Shown here one piece after another: positions 45,551 through 57,977 of a DNA stretch of 64,000 nt. The notes below the pieces were generated by a model that did not search any database, was not told the DNA's origin, and saw only the letters and a list, made by a program, of their open reading frames with translations. The position numbers and the translations under genes were made by a program. The DNA is from Galerina marginata (taxonomy: Eukaryota; Basidiomycota; Agaricomycetes; Agaricales; Galerinaceae), in contig JAECYW010000014.1 in assembly GCA_023014335.1 (NCBI GenBank), forward strand, positions 1,240,001 to 1,304,000, read 5' to 3'. Position 1 is the first letter of the stretch. Every line of letters begins with the position of its first letter.

Positions 45551-48206
45551 TCAGTTATAAAGACGCGTCAACAAAGCGGATACCCTCAGCGCCTTTGAGC
45601 TTCAAATTGGGGTCAACGACACCCCATGAAGCTCCAGCCAGGTCACCGACGAAGTACCTACAGAATGTCAGACGCTGGAAAAAATCCACTGCGAATGTGA
45701 CTTTCAATACCACTGTCGATTGTGGCAACAGTGGAAAGGATTGCTGCTGGCAAGCATGACCGAGCGACCTTGAGAGAATATTAAAATTAAACGCAGTTCG
45801 TCATCGCCATATATAAAGCAGGACGTAGAAGATAAGATGAGAGCGGTGACGAATGTTATGAAACTTCCGGTCGGGGGAAGAGCAACGCCGTGATTGGACC
45901 AAAAAAATTACGATCAATGTGATCAATAACAGATATAATTAAGCACATGCCAGTACAATCATCCCAGTGGGACGCCTTGGGTCCAGTAGCAGCATCAAGA
46001 ACAGTTTTGAAAATCGACATGTTGGAAGGGAGTGTTAAGAATAAGACTTGTGATTTGTTACTTCATTAGCGATGACACCGGTCTTGGAGGTCGTGCATTG
46101 ATGCAGCGCTAGCACGGCTGAGAATAGAGGAGAATCTCTGAATTACTCGTTCAAACTATCCGAACCCTGGGCTTGGAAAATGTTGGAAGGAGGATGTGAT
46201 CTGACAGGTTAACTTCTTCCCAATAGACGGGTTGTTATTGACAGAAGAAATGCCGAGGGCCAATCCCAGAGAGGACAAGATCTGTGGAGTGTTGATACCA
46301 GCCTTCGGAAAGAATGATTTCCCTGGATGGGGAGACCTAGGAGGGATTCGAGGAAACTGCACAACTCCAATTAGCTCATCATCTGTGTTGTCCAAGTAAA
46401 TTTGTATACATGAGGTTTATTCCCAAACATAGCACCGCCGAAGACAGGACGACCATTCTTGGTACAAGTTTGGAGTGGTTTTATGACCTGTGCGTTATTA
46501 GGAGCGCTAAGGTTTGGGCGAGAGTTGGTGCTGCACAGATAACTGGTAGATGAGCTGCTTCAAAAACTGACTCCGATAAAGGATCGGACCCAACCAATGC
46601 CAGGGATGCCACCTCCAGCCATGTCAATACATTCCTGCTAACCACAAATGGCCTGGTGACTGTCAGCCTTCCTGATAACTCCCAAACCATCGACGGGAAA
46701 GTTGTTGCCCAAACATAACAGTTGGCGAGGGAACTTCCATTTAGTCATGACCCATAATGTTGGGGCCATCAGCGGAAGGAACAATGTTTTTCATGCTAAT
46801 CAAAACGTCTTCGGGTCAGCAAGCTATTATTGCACGAGACTATGGGTCGATTAACCAACCATGTAGATATTGCTTCGACAATGCAGCTCCATCGAGCAAA
46901 GCCCCCTGGTGTCAAAAAAGGCCAAAGGAAAGGTGCGATCGCAGAAAAGACATTTTCATCGCTAGATTTTAATAAGTTTGTCAATTTTGAGCTATTACCG
47001 TAGGCCGGTAAAAATTTACCTTACATCTGCTTCGAGAACGAGGGAATGGATGTTGGGTTCTCGGTTAAATGTTTGGCGACTACATTTTCCAACGTTACCG
47101 ACTTTTAAAAAATAGAGTTAAAGATTTGTATGCATTTGAAGGCCAACAACGTACCTTCGACTATAATGTAGTCATACACGAGCCTTGGGGAGCTGCGAAG
47201 GCTTGGTATATCTCACGCCGGAGGAAGGAGTGGCAGGTCCAGACAGGACAAAAAATACAGAGGTGCGTGTTGTACAGTTATAGTGGACAACGGGAGATCA
47301 TTTTCTGCAGCGAGCTCTATCCATATATGCATTTTGAGACCGGTACAATGTTGACATTGACGCGATTCTGTGTCTGGAAGGGTTGACCCAGCTCATGGGA
47401 AATCTGTGTAGATGTCCTCAGCACCTAAATTAACCACCGGAGAGAGATTAAATTGTATGAGAATAATAGAGAAAAGCAGGCAGGCTCACCAATAGCTATC
47501 CTACTCGTAAGCATCATTGGCCAAAACTCTTCGACTCCGCGAGTATAATGTAAACTTGTGTATTGACGCGGAAGGCCTCTGGAGGTAGTCGAAGGGATAG
47601 AAGGTGCTTGTCGCCGTGAAGTAGTAACTTTAGGCAATGGCACTGCGCTGGTAAAATTCAACGAACCCCTCAGAAATTTGACCCTTTCTTAGAGAAATCC
47701 AACATCGTGTTCCTGGTAACTCTCGGCATTTGAAGACGACGGCGATGGACAAGGAAGGTCGGATGTTCTGAAAGTATTATGGCAGAGGTCCATGATCTTA
47801 TGATAACAGGATGCCAGATTTTCAGAACCAGTATTTCAGGAATGGACGGGGTAATTTGCAGCAGATGGAACTACACATAGGATAGTCATTGACTTCGCAG
47901 AGCTTTGACACGAATAACAGTGGTTATATCCCTCCCACATCGCACACGAACCCTGTGGTGAACCGTTCAACCTGGTCAAGTGAGCCAGACTGCTGTACCC
48001 AAGGTCCCAAGATTCAGATATACCATGGACGACAAAGTTAGGCTTGCTTTTCCACAAAGGAAACACGAATCGTGAACGTTTGAACTGCTAATATGTTTTG
48101 GAGATAGAGTTCAGTTGTGAGTTGGTTTGGAGTTGGTTGTGAGCGATGGTCGTGACGCGTTAGAACGGAAAGCAATGTGACAACGCGTGACACGACGCTC
48201 TCCTCT
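45551..48206. other. Unassigned region with scattered frames
   Basis: Several medium frames occur on the minus strand (46156-46395, 46481-46690, 46796-46984, 47425-47661, 47836-48066) and one on the plus strand (47069-47386). Some have protein-like composition and could be exons or remnants of a decayed minus-strand gene. I found no consistent splice chain and recognise no domain. Confidence 0.35.
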
Positions 48207-49205
48207 ATGTTTTCTCGCTGCAAACCTTACCATTGTCTCAATCTGAGCCTCTCAACATCATGGAGATCGCTAAATACGAGTTCGAGGCCGTTCTACCACC
48301 AAGAACTGCTTAAGGGTACACGGAGTGCCGAAAAATCGGGCAAAAGCAGCTTCAAATTCCAACGGCGAAATTATGCCCAAATTTCTGAACGAAATTCCAT
48401 CGGGGTGAGCAGAGCGTTGCTTGGGAATGTATTTCAATTAACGTGGAAGTCAGGCATTCACCCCGACGTCGGCCGCTTTATTTATTCTGACGGGGCTTGG
48501 CCTGGCTTATTACTTTAGATATGAAAAGGCGCGAGTTGAAATAGAACGGGGTGTGTCTTGAATTATATGTCCGTCTATAACGTGTTGACCGCGTTACAGA
48601 AAAGGAACGAGGGTTAAAGTCATATGGAAAGCCAAGCATAGGTGGACCTTTTAAATTGACCACACACGATGGTAAATCCTTCACGGAGCAAGACCTGCAA
48701 GGGAAATGGTCGTTGGTGTACTTTGGCTTCACAAACTGCCCAGACATATGTCCTGCAGAGCTGGACAAAATCACGGCGGTGTTGAATAAAATACGTGCGC
48801 GACCACTTTACTTGCATCAAAACATAAGACGCTAACAAAATCTGTATAGAGAAACAACATGGCGACATATTCCTTCCTGTCTTCATCTCCGTCGACCCAG
48901 CGCGTGACACTCCGGTCCAAATTTCGCAGTACCTCAAGGATTTCCATCCTTCTTTTGTTGGCCTTGTAGGAGAATATGCAGACACGAAGGCTGTGTGCAA
49001 ATCCTACCGCGTCTACTTCTCTACGCCTCCCAACGCCGATCCCAAAGGCGACTACCTAGTCGACCATTCCATATTCGTATACTTGATGGATCCAAACGGT
49101 CAATTCGTAGAGGCTTTCGGGCAGAACGTGAGTGCAGAGGACGTGGAAAGGAAGATAAATGAGGCTTTGGAAGGCTGGAAACAAGAGAAAGGGAAGATAG
49201 TTTGA
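48207..49205 (+). CDS. SCO1: Sco1-type copper chaperone for cytochrome c oxidase
   Basis: Exons 48207-48404, 48454-48550, 48600-48794 and 48850-49205 give 281 aa. There is a basic, Ser-rich mitochondrial presequence. One membrane segment (AALFILTGLGLAYYF, near residue 75) is followed by FRYEKARVE and a thioredoxin-like domain. The copper ligands are visible: CPDIC (Cys145/Cys149) and the histidine in YLVDHSIFVYLMDP. ISVDPARD and GQNVSAEDV are also typical. Sco1 delivers copper to the CuA site of Cox2 at the inner membrane, facing the intermembrane space. The length is close to that of yeast Sco1. Confidence 0.93.
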
Positions 49206-49399
49206 TACTATTATCTGTATAAAAGTACTTAATAATATTATAAGCCCCACTCTGTCCTACAGACGCGACTTTACGCGTCAAGAGCGATTTACCGACTTAC
49301 TTCGAGGTTATCTTGCAAGATGTTTGGATAAACGCCAGTCATACTTCGTCCAACCCCAGCACAATGAACGCTTGCCCAATTCTCCGTCCCTTGTTTCTT

Positions 49400-50773
49400 T
49401 CAACTTCGTAAAAGGCTCAACAACCCTAAATCAACGCCGGCCCCGGCCTCCAATTCACCCGAAGCTCTCAGACTCCTTATACCAGCCCTCAAAATCCTCG
49501 CCTTCGCAGCGTCGTCCAACTTCGCGTCGTAAAGCGCGACACCATTAACCAATTCTCGGCCATGAGATAGCAGTGCGCGCCGTTCGAACCTATTCGATGG
49601 CTTCCAATCTATCTCTAGCTGGGACTGAGCATACGCCTGAAACATAGCTTCAGCAAAAAACTGGATCCTCTCTTTCGCTTCGGAAGAAGACGTGGTGTTC
49701 AACATATGAACATGCAAATGCGCCACTGTAGTTGAAATTAGCACCCATCGCCAAATCACTACCCTGATAAATTGGGTCAACTCACAGAACATCCCCAACT
49801 CGCTCGCCGCGTTCGACGGTCCAAAATACTCCCAGTCCACCAATCCACACCTCGGGTTCGCACCGCCTTCTCCAAGCTCAACTAGCACACTCTCCGGCCA
49901 AAAATCTACCATGCCCAAACACACTTCCTCCACACCTTCCTCCAGATTCTCACTCTCACTCAAACCCACCCTCACCCACTCCGCCAACACCTCCGCCTCA
50001 GCACTTGACACCTCCGCCTCGGGTCTTTGCAGGTTCTCGAGCACCATATTCGCGAGATACTCGTTTATCCCGCTTGGGTTCGACGAGGACTTCAGGTCGT
50101 CCAAGAGGCGCCTGGGTGGGTTCGTGGTTGCTTTATACAAGCGAGCGAAGAAGGAGCCAAGGTCGGCTGCGACCTGCTGGATCTGCGCGTCCGTGTTACT
50201 TTCTTTTCCGAGACCCCTGTTTGGGTCACTGAGTCCGACTGGGTCCAACAAAACCTCGGAGAGCGTTCTCATCCTCCCTAAATCCTCAATCCACAAGACA
50301 TTACGATCCCTATCGTGCCAAATCAGCTTCGGTATCTGCATGATCGTGTTGCCTTCTCTACTGGCTCCTTGTTCGTCCACAAATAATTCCCGAAAAACAT
50401 CTGTTCCTTCCCTCGAATTCAGCACTTCCAACGCCTTCTTCTCTATAAGCTGTCTATCGACTGACATCGCCTGGCTAGGATCAGACGCGATATACGGTGG
50501 TGCATGCTTCAACAACACGCTTTTCCAAGTCGCGTTTCCCGCCTCTCCGATGTTTTCCAACAAATCTGGATTTGTCGCATGGGTCTGCAGAACCTCATAA
50601 AGGGGTTTATCGAAAGTGATCCGTGCGATGTGGTTCGTGAGTCCTCCAGTGAGTAACTGCACGGTAAAGTATGGCTTGATTTTAGTTATCGTGTCGGCAT
50701 CGGTGTTGGGGTTGAGAGGTTCGGTAGCGCCCAAACATCTTCGTATGTAATAGGTGAAATCATAAGAAGACAT
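49400..50773 (-). CDS. APH-fold kinase-like protein with altered HGD motif
   Basis: Exons 50773-49786 and 49725-49400 (60-nt intron) give 437 aa. An N-lobe glycine loop is plausible in LLTGGLTNHIARI. VLWIEDLG is the hinge-like block and GLVDWEYFGPSNAASELGMF supplies the Mg-binding DxD-type aspartate. In the catalytic loop, where aminoglycoside/choline kinase relatives have HGD(x)xxxN, this protein reads LGMVDFWPESVLVE: the Asp is kept, the His is Met, and the Asn position is Ser. The substrate is unknown. The intron is a multiple of three and open, so an isoform with 20 extra residues is possible. The gene is tail-to-tail with SCO1. Confidence 0.7.
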   Translation of the reverse strand: MSSYDFTYYIRRCLGATEPLNPNTDADTITKIKPYFTVQLLTGGLTNHIARITFDKPLYEVLQTHATNPDLLENIGEAGNATWKSVLLKHAPPYIASDPSQAMSVDRQLIEKKALEVLNSREGTDVFRELFVDEQGASREGNTIMQIPKLIWHDRDRNVLWIEDLGRMRTLSEVLLDPVGLSDPNRGLGKESNTDAQIQQVAADLGSFFARLYKATTNPPRRLLDDLKSSSNPSGINEYLANMVLENLQRPEAEVSSAEAEVLAEWVRVGLSESENLEEGVEEVCLGMVDFWPESVLVELGEGGANPRCGLVDWEYFGPSNAASELGMFCELTQFIRVVIWRWVLISTTVAHLHVHMLNTTSSSEAKERIQFFAEAMFQAYAQSQLEIDWKPSNRFERRALLSHGRELVNGVALYDAKLDDAAKARILRAGIRSLRASGELEAGAGVDLGLLSLLRS

Positions 50774-50931
50774 CAGTGAAAGTACGGTGATAGCGACAAT
50801 TGGAAATCTGTCGAAGTTTTATAAAATGATACGGTGCCGGTAGAAGCTCAGAGGCTGGTCATTTACAACAGCTTGAAGAAGAGCCTCCTTTTCTCTTGCT
50901 GGAGAAAAATTATATAACCGAAACAAATGAT

Positions 50932-51024
50932 GACAACAGAGGGATTCGAACCCTCGCCCTTTCGGACCAGATTACTCGCTGAGGAGCCTGATTCTGGCGC
51001 CTTAGACCACTCGGCCATATTGCC
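50932..51024 (-). tRNA. tRNA-Leu(CAG) with a 14-nt intron
   Basis: On the minus strand the gene begins GGCAATATGGCCGAGTGG and ends with the T-arm GAGGG TTCGAAT CCCTC and acceptor TGTTGTC. The acceptor stem pairs 7/7 (with G-U). The anticodon stem CCAGA/TCTGG encloses 21 nt, read as the loop ATCAGG-A with anticodon CAG and a 14-nt intron after position 37. A variable arm (TCCGAAAGGGC) fits a class II leucine tRNA. A and B boxes are intact. Confidence 0.9.
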
Positions 51025-52197
51025 ATGACTTGGAGTCCCAGCGAATAGATATCATCTGGAGACAGCCATCGGCTAGTGTGGGGCACAACCTAAGACGACA
51101 TTCTGTCATTCGCCCTTTGATTACTTTTCCATACTATCCTATCCTACGGGATGTAGGAATACTTTCACGAAGCGATAGTCATTTCGCTCACGAATCTTGA
51201 AGATTGGTTTTCTTTTTTCTATGAAGTTCTAAGGCACTTTTAGTATTATATCAATTTCTTCTCTACGGTAAGGCAGAACCAAGTCAAGAAGCACGACACG
51301 GAAGGTGATAGCGGTAATTAACACTGGTCCCTTAATTGTCTTGTCATTCCCTGGCATACTGGCTGTGCCTCCGAGTTCTGGAATCATCAGATCGCGAAAT
51401 CGGTACACCAACAGGTAAATGCGAGCGGTTATAATTAACCCTTACCTACCCCAGATTTTGATTGAAGATCTTCATTCTTGCATTCTGGTATTCACAAAAT
51501 CACGTCCCGAGTCAGACGTACTTTGCCAGCGATGGACCACGATCGACGCTGTAACGACGATTTCTATCAGCGATATCTTGGGACTTGCCACAAAAGACCT
51601 AGAGGTCAGTGAGTGGCGCGTATCGATCCGAGACCAAAGTTAGATGGATAGAGACCACCGAGTTCTTGGGCTGCTCGTGCGAGATAGAATGCTAGACGGG
51701 CTTGTACAAGTCTTCAGGGATCGTGTATACTGCTTCATAAATTATGGGAGAATCAGGGAACCACTTCCTGAGCAGAGACTTCGAATTGCTATCGTCGCCC
51801 GCAGTCGCAGTATTGCTGCTCTAGAAGCTAAACATGAAGTCAGAGAGATCGACAGATATAAGAATAAACCGTGAGTTCAAAAAAAGGTTGCTTATGTCGT
51901 TCTATCAGAAGCCTCGTCGGCTCGAGGAATATCTATGAAGCGCAGTCGCTGGTCGATCGTGGAGCTGTGGGCTAGATTCAGATACAGATGCAATGCAACA
52001 CCCGTACCGCATATCAACCATTTATTTAACCCCGCATTAGCTGGGCAACATTTGGGGTGAGGAGATTCGCGGCAGGGTTTGACAGGGTGGCAAATGGGGA
52101 CCGATAAGAGACCAAAAGTCAAGTGTCTCGCAAACAAATATTTATTTTGTCTCTCGAACGGCGCTGCTGAGCCAGAATTTTGGAAGGATGTAGCTTC
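51025..52197. other. Intergenic sequence, no gene recognised
   Basis: Adjacent plus frames (51419-51643, 51644-51874) lack domains and convincing splice sites. Confidence 0.4.
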
Positions 52198-52686
52198 TCA
52201 TTCGAAAGTTTCGTTTCCTTGGGGCCTGCATTTCCGCCTCGAGGCAAGACTGTGAAGCTTCGCTACCTTGAGCCTTATTACATGCGCACAACGAGCATCC
52301 AGGGTAGCGTGAATGTTTGAACGCCAATGCGGGCATTCACAGGTAAGCGTTGTTTCGAAAGGGGGTTCCAGATAGATTGAGGTAAAAGCATAGACAGAAC
52401 TTTGAGGTAAGAACAATAGCTTGTGATCCAGTTTTCGTAGAACGTTGACCAGAGAAAGGAGCGACAAGTACGCGTTCATGTTGAATGATGACTCAGGGGT
52501 TTTCGCGGCTGCCATGACAGGGAAGTCCCTGCACGTGTTTACCCGAACATCCCGATCATGCCAAGCCATATTGGGCGAGAACATTTTTGGAACACTTCGC
52601 GACATAAAAAGTTGGGGAAAATCTTTCGAGTCACTGACATACCATCTCAGCTTGCAAGCTTTCTCTTTTCCTGGTTCTCGGTTCAT
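52198..52686 (-). CDS. Unrecognised open frame, doubtful
   Basis: A 162-aa frame begins at an ATG. It is basic and Cys-containing with no recognised domain, and a plus-strand frame overlaps part of it. It may be an orphan protein or chance. It lies 242 bp upstream of, and divergent from, EMG1. Confidence 0.22.
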   Translation of the reverse strand: MNREPGKEKACKLRWYVSDSKDFPQLFMSRSVPKMFSPNMAWHDRDVRVNTCRDFPVMAAAKTPESSFNMNAYLSLLSLVNVLRKLDHKLLFLPQSSVYAFTSIYLEPPFETTLTCECPHWRSNIHATLDARCAHVIRLKVAKLHSLASRRKCRPQGNETFE

Positions 52687-52928
52687 TAATTGTTATTCCA
52701 GTTTGATAGAACAAAAGTAAGTCGCGTTCCAATTTTTCGTTTGAAATTTCAAAATCGAGCGCAGCTGAGCATAGGTCATCTTTAGCCGTGCTCGACGACC
52801 GCACTGACGTCCGACGTCTTATAATTCCCCTCCTTGGACGCTTTTCTGCTTTTAAAATTCCCGACACATTACCATCACATTCGCCGTGAACCCAGCTCTA
52901 TCCAAAAACCTTCCCAAAATTTACGCAT

Positions 52929-54636
52929 ATGGACGGACCAACGCCAACAGTACCTGCCCGACGCAGACGACACTCAGGGTCCATAGACAACACCCACAAT
53001 GACGGTAGCCCGACTATCAGCGAACTTCTCGGAATAAGCAAGAGCAACATTGAACCTCCTCCGAGACCAAAATCGACACCGGGTGAACGACCGACACAGC
53101 GTCGGCGGCAGAAGAGCCCAGCAAGGAGCGAAGAGGAGAACCACAACATCGACGAGGCTGAAGAGAATGGAGGGGAGAACGGGCACGGACCCGTAATGCA
53201 AGTCGACGAAAACAAATTATCGGCCTCGGCGCACGGGCACAAAAAACAAACCCAAATCGATCACTCTCCGTCTTCTCCCATCACGATCTTAAAAAACAGT
53301 CACAACCGACCCCAGCCGCACGTTTCTTCTCCCGTTACCACCACCACATCGGCTGCGACTGCAGGCGACCGCCCGACGCGCCCCCTTCCCTCCTCCAAAT
53401 CTCGCAAAATGGCTTCAACAGCCCCCTTCAATCCATATGCGCCTATCCAGCGTCCAGCAAACCCCGCGATGTTGCCTGTTCAAGCTCAGGTCCCCCGTGG
53501 GGTGGCTGCGACGACCCAGCGCCGTCTCTTCGTCGTCCTCGAGCAGGCGTGCTTGGAGGCGTACAAAGTTTCTGGAGGCGGGGGATCGGGCTCAAAAGGC
53601 CGCGGTGGAAAGGACGGCGGAGAGGCGAAGTACACTCTACTCAACTGTGACGACCACCAAGGGATATTGGCCAAGACGGGGAGGGATATCGCAGATGCTA
53701 GGCCGGATATTACCCACCAGGTGCGTTATCGTTATCTCTTTGTTTGGCCATGTCGATTGCTGATTTTTTTTTGGGTTTTTCAGTGTTTACTGACTTTACT
53801 CGATTCGCCTCTAAACAAGGCTGGGCTGCTGCAAGTTTACATCCACACCGCTCGCGGCGTCTTAATCGAGGTTAACCCACATGTCCGGATTCCTCGTACA
53901 TTCAAACGATTCAGTGGCTTGATGGGTATGTTTCACTCCCTGTTTCCCAGAATTTCCTTCTTTCTCCCATCTTTATCTTCTATCTTCTATCTCATCATCG
54001 ATAACTAATTTTTTGAACTCGCAGTGCAACTCCTTCACAAGCTTTCCATTAGAGGTGTGAACGGCCCGGAAAAGCTTCTCAAAGTAATCAAGGTATGTTA
54101 TCTTCACGAGTTTCTGGATCTTCGCCATTTCGTTGGTGCTCGAATCCAGACCGCCCATTTCTCCTTCGACGGCGACTAACGTCTGCTTTTTTACACTAGA
54201 ACCCCATCATCGACCATCTTCCCCCCAACACCGTCAAACTTAGTATGTGCCCTCACATTCCACTCATTTCCGTCAACCGAGCTAATCTTTCCACTTCTTT
54301 TCTCTTTCCCAATCAGCCCTATCTGGTGATGCCCCAATCCAACGCCTCTCAAGGTATCTCCCCACGCTGCCCACGACGCACAACATCGCGGTGTTCGTCG
54401 GTGCCATGGCGCGTGGCCGAGACGACTTCGCGGATGCGTATGTAGACCAGAAGATCGGGATCAGCGAGTACCCTCTCAGCGCGAGCGTGGCGTGTGGCAA
54501 GGTCTGTCCGATTCTTTATTTCCGCTTTTCCATGTTCTTTGCCATTTTACGGGATATATTTGGTGCTGATGCTCGTTTCTTTCCTTTTTGATTATAGTTT
54601 TGCTGCGCCTTAGAGGAGCTTTGGGACATTGTTTAA
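52929..54636 (+). CDS. EMG1: Emg1/Nep1 rRNA pseudouridine N1-methyltransferase
   Basis: Exons 52929-53720, 53784-53925, 54025-54092, 54200-54242, 54317-54501 and 54598-54636 give 422 aa. The SPOUT-class Nep1 core begins around residue 190 ([17 protein letters not shown]) with [60 protein letters not shown] and [14 protein letters not shown] near the end. The enzyme methylates the hypermodified pseudouridine of 18S rRNA and assists 40S assembly. The N-terminal extension of about 185 residues (poly-charged, Ser/Pro-rich, [17 protein letters not shown]) is much longer than in yeast. A second ATG at [12 protein letters not shown], about residue 161, could start a shorter form. Confidence 0.92.
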
Positions 54637-55364
54637 TGCCGTACACACCAAAAGCATGGTTTGTATTTTGCTCTATCTGCTTCACTCTTCTTGTACAATG
54701 AATCTGCTATTCGCCATTCCCTCTGTATCCTTGCTCCGAACTCTCCTCGTCATTCTCATTTACGACTTTCATGATCCAGCCATCTGCACTTCAACTCGCA
54801 GAAGTCCCTGCCTCCTCTAAAATTTACACCGTTTGTACACCAGATCTCTTAACATCACGCCCAAAAATCATTGTCTACATTATTTCAATTGCTTTGCTAC
54901 ATGTACTCGTCATACTCAAGTTACAGTTATAGTCACCTGCATGCTAAATTATTCCACGTAGTATAGTAGTAGTTGTAGATCCTCGTCCTCGTCCTCATCT
55001 CCATCCCCATCCTTCCGACTCTATATCACATTCCGACTCTACCACATTCCCTCCTCCATCTCCATCTCCACCCTCACCATTCCTCCATATCCGAAACCCA
55101 CTGCTCCCTTGCGACTCAACTCGCATCTGGCTGGCTGGTTATCTGTTTGGATAAAATTAAAAATACATATTGCATATTATCTTGAAGTGACTGTCGCGGA
55201 TATCCGCTTGATATCGATCGGGATTTCCTTGACTGCGTGACTGGAGCTCGCGAGCGTGACTGGCTGGTGATATATTCATATTCCTCAGTTCCCATTTTCT
55301 CGGAAATTTCATTGGTTTTTAACCAACAACATATAATGTGTGAGAGGGCTAACTTTCAGTCATC
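54637..55364. other. Intergenic sequence with C/T-rich low complexity
   Basis: A run of CTCGTC, CATCTC and CCATC repeats lies at about 54980-55080. No gene seen. The last 200 bp are the presumed promoter of the caspase-like gene. Confidence 0.45.
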
Positions 55365-57977
55365 ATGCAATCAACACGCCTTGATTTACACACGTTTGTG
55401 TCACAATGCATGAGGCAAGGCATGTCGCCTTTTACCCATAATTCTGGAGGCAATGCTTTCAAACCGCCTATCTCGACGTTTCTCCAGAACAGATGCCAGA
55501 GCTACGCACTTCGTGCGTACCTTTCCCAAGATCTCTCCTTTGTCTAAACATTGGTTTTCAGGTTGTTTGCTTTGTGCATAGGTATCAACAACTATAAGAG
55601 CGCTGCCATCCCCCGCCTCCGCGGCGCAGTAGCTGACGCTCAAGCGGTTGCGACATATTTCCGGGATAAACTAGGCGTCCCTCGAGACCACATTGCGGTT
55701 CTTGAAAACGAATCAGCAACGCGGGCTGCTATCCTCCAAGCATTTCAACGCCTCGCAACCGACACTCGCATCCAACGTGGAGATCCTATCTTTATATATT
55801 ATGCCGGCCACGGCAGTGAAGCAGCTGCACCCCCTGAATGGGAAACTGGAGGTCCAAATACCAACGTCCATCTCGTTTTGCCATATGATGTATATTGTAG
55901 CCCAGGAAGTGAGGTTGTTGCGCCAATTCCAGACCGTACTCTTGGTGCATTGCTTGAAGCAATTTCGCAGGAGAAAGGCAATAACATTGTTAGTGGTTCA
56001 AGTTTCAACTTTCTATGCCTATCTGATAATCGTTTGATCCAAGACCGTTGTACTTGACTCTTGCTATTCCTCTGGTAAAAGATTCGATGACTCATCCGAT
56101 CTTGTGCGATCTGTTCCACATCCTTCCGATTTTCAACTTCAAGGAGGGTTGGACCAAGCAATATGGTCTTCATTTTCTACGAATAATGGCCTGCGGTTTC
56201 ACATCCTTCTCTCAGCTTGTGGTTCTTCTGACCAAGCTTGGGAATCCGAGGGACGGGGAAGCTTCACAGTGGCACTCCTAGACCTTTTCAAACGCTGTCC
56301 CCTCAATAAATTACGTTATTCTGATATCATAAAGCGCATGGGAGATATCGACCGCAAGTATGTATGTAGTTTATCTATGTGCCTATTAATGTATTCACGC
56401 TTCATCTTTGTCTGTTAGCCAAAGTCCTCAGTGTGTGGGGTTCAACCAAGACAGGTACATGTTCACCACAACCTCGCCTCCTCCAGCCCAATATTTTATA
56501 CCTGCATATACTCGGACAGCGAGGAATGGACCGATTGCATACATTCTAAATGGCGGCGCGGCTCATGGATTGGCCGTGGGAGACGAATTTGCCATTCTTC
56601 CTGACATGGATAAACCGGTATTCGCTGGGACATTGCGTGTTGACGAAGTTGGCCCCTTTTATTCCACTTTGCAGCTTGTTCAGTGTGGCATTCCCATCCC
56701 TCCTAATGCAGTTGCCGTCCGAGTCAAAGAAGAAAGCCGACAAGCTCTCCGCATACGTATTCGCCCCGACGACGGTGCCCTCGAAACACTCTTTCGTGCG
56801 TGGGACAGTGCTCAAGAGCTGTCGAGAATTGAGATAGTCCGTACTCCAGAGAAATGCAACATCGACGTGACAATACAAGATAATCGAGCGGTTTTCCGGC
56901 TCAGAAACCCGAAAAATATTGGAGGTTTTCATATTGTGCCTACTGCCGAAGAGCTGGGGCGTATTCTTAAAGCATCGTGGAAGTTCTTTTCTGAATTGGA
57001 TCGCACTGCGGATTTTCCAGACATAACACAGCACATACAAGTAGAGGTATATGAGTTGCAGATGTGGTCCCAGTCCTCCGATGCCCCTACCGCGGAACAA
57101 CGTCCTTGGCGGTCTGCCCCACATGTCAATGGCTCCTTTACGCTGCGACAAGGGTCCTCTTACGGCCTTAAACTGACAAACGACAGTTGTTACAATCTGT
57201 ATCCAACCGTGCAATACTTCGATCCGACTGACGAGTTTAGTTTTGGTACGCTTGTTGTCAATCTCAAATGATGAAATCCTTATTATCTTACAGATACTTG
57301 GTATAGGCCCCCTTGCACCCGATCCCGGCTGGATGCGCCCTTGAAGAAAGGCGGGGGTTCTTTCATCATTGGCTATGGTTCAGGTGGATCGCCTCCTCTT
57401 GTTATTCCATCCTCGGATCAGGAGGGCTTCGGTTTTCTGAAAGTTTCGCTATTTTCTCGGCCCCTGGACCCATTTTACGAAGCCCAATCCTTCCGGTCGG
57501 CACGTTATGTTCACGATAACCTCAAAGAGCCTTGGGCGACTATTATAAAGCCAGTTTTCAGCTGTCCCCCCGAAACACGAAGGCCGAACCCCCCATCTCG
57601 GCCACCTCAGGCAGAATTAGCAATCACCCAGCCTACAAGAGCAACTAACGGGACTATTGTAAGTACCGAAACCAGACCAACCCTCCTGAATAGTACTTGA
57701 TCATACATTACAGTACTTCTACCCACTGTTACATCCTTGGCTAACTTCCCTAAAGCTCAACTCACAAACAACCATTGAGGAGAAACTTGGGTTGAAAGCA
57801 TCCAATGTCCAGTGTTCGACAATGTCTAACAACAGCGCAGAGAAGAGCATCTTTCCGGTCCTGTTATTCCTGCATATATTCCTCCCTGACTCTAAACTGA
57901 GGTTCCATGGGGAAGGAAAGGAACAGGAGTATATTTTGCAAATCGATGGGTCCGAGACTAGGATGTCCATAGTGTGA
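55365..57977 (+). CDS. Caspase-like (peptidase C14) protein with intact dyad
   Basis: Six exons (55365-55516, 55562-55988, 56044-56357, 56419-57245, 57294-57658, 57714-57977) give 782 aa. The caspase fold runs from LFALCIGINNY (residue 52) to about 310. The dyad is His134 in IYYAGHGSEA and Cys200 in VVLDSCYSSG; ILLSACGSS and GRGSFTVALL also fit agaricomycete C14 proteins. Downstream come GGAAHGLAVGDEFAI, a middle domain, KLTNDSCYNLYPTVQYFD (weakly DUF4384-like), and an extra C-terminal exon absent from the paralogue at 16333. Intron positions and phases 1-4 match that paralogue exactly. Metacaspase-like proteins act in regulated cell death or stress responses; here the role is inferred. A Helitron-like end lies 385 bp downstream. 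Confidence 0.85.

Noticed and set aside
49911..50600. 229-aa plus-strand frame
   Set aside because: Antisense shadow of the APH-fold gene, which has recognisable motifs on the other strand.
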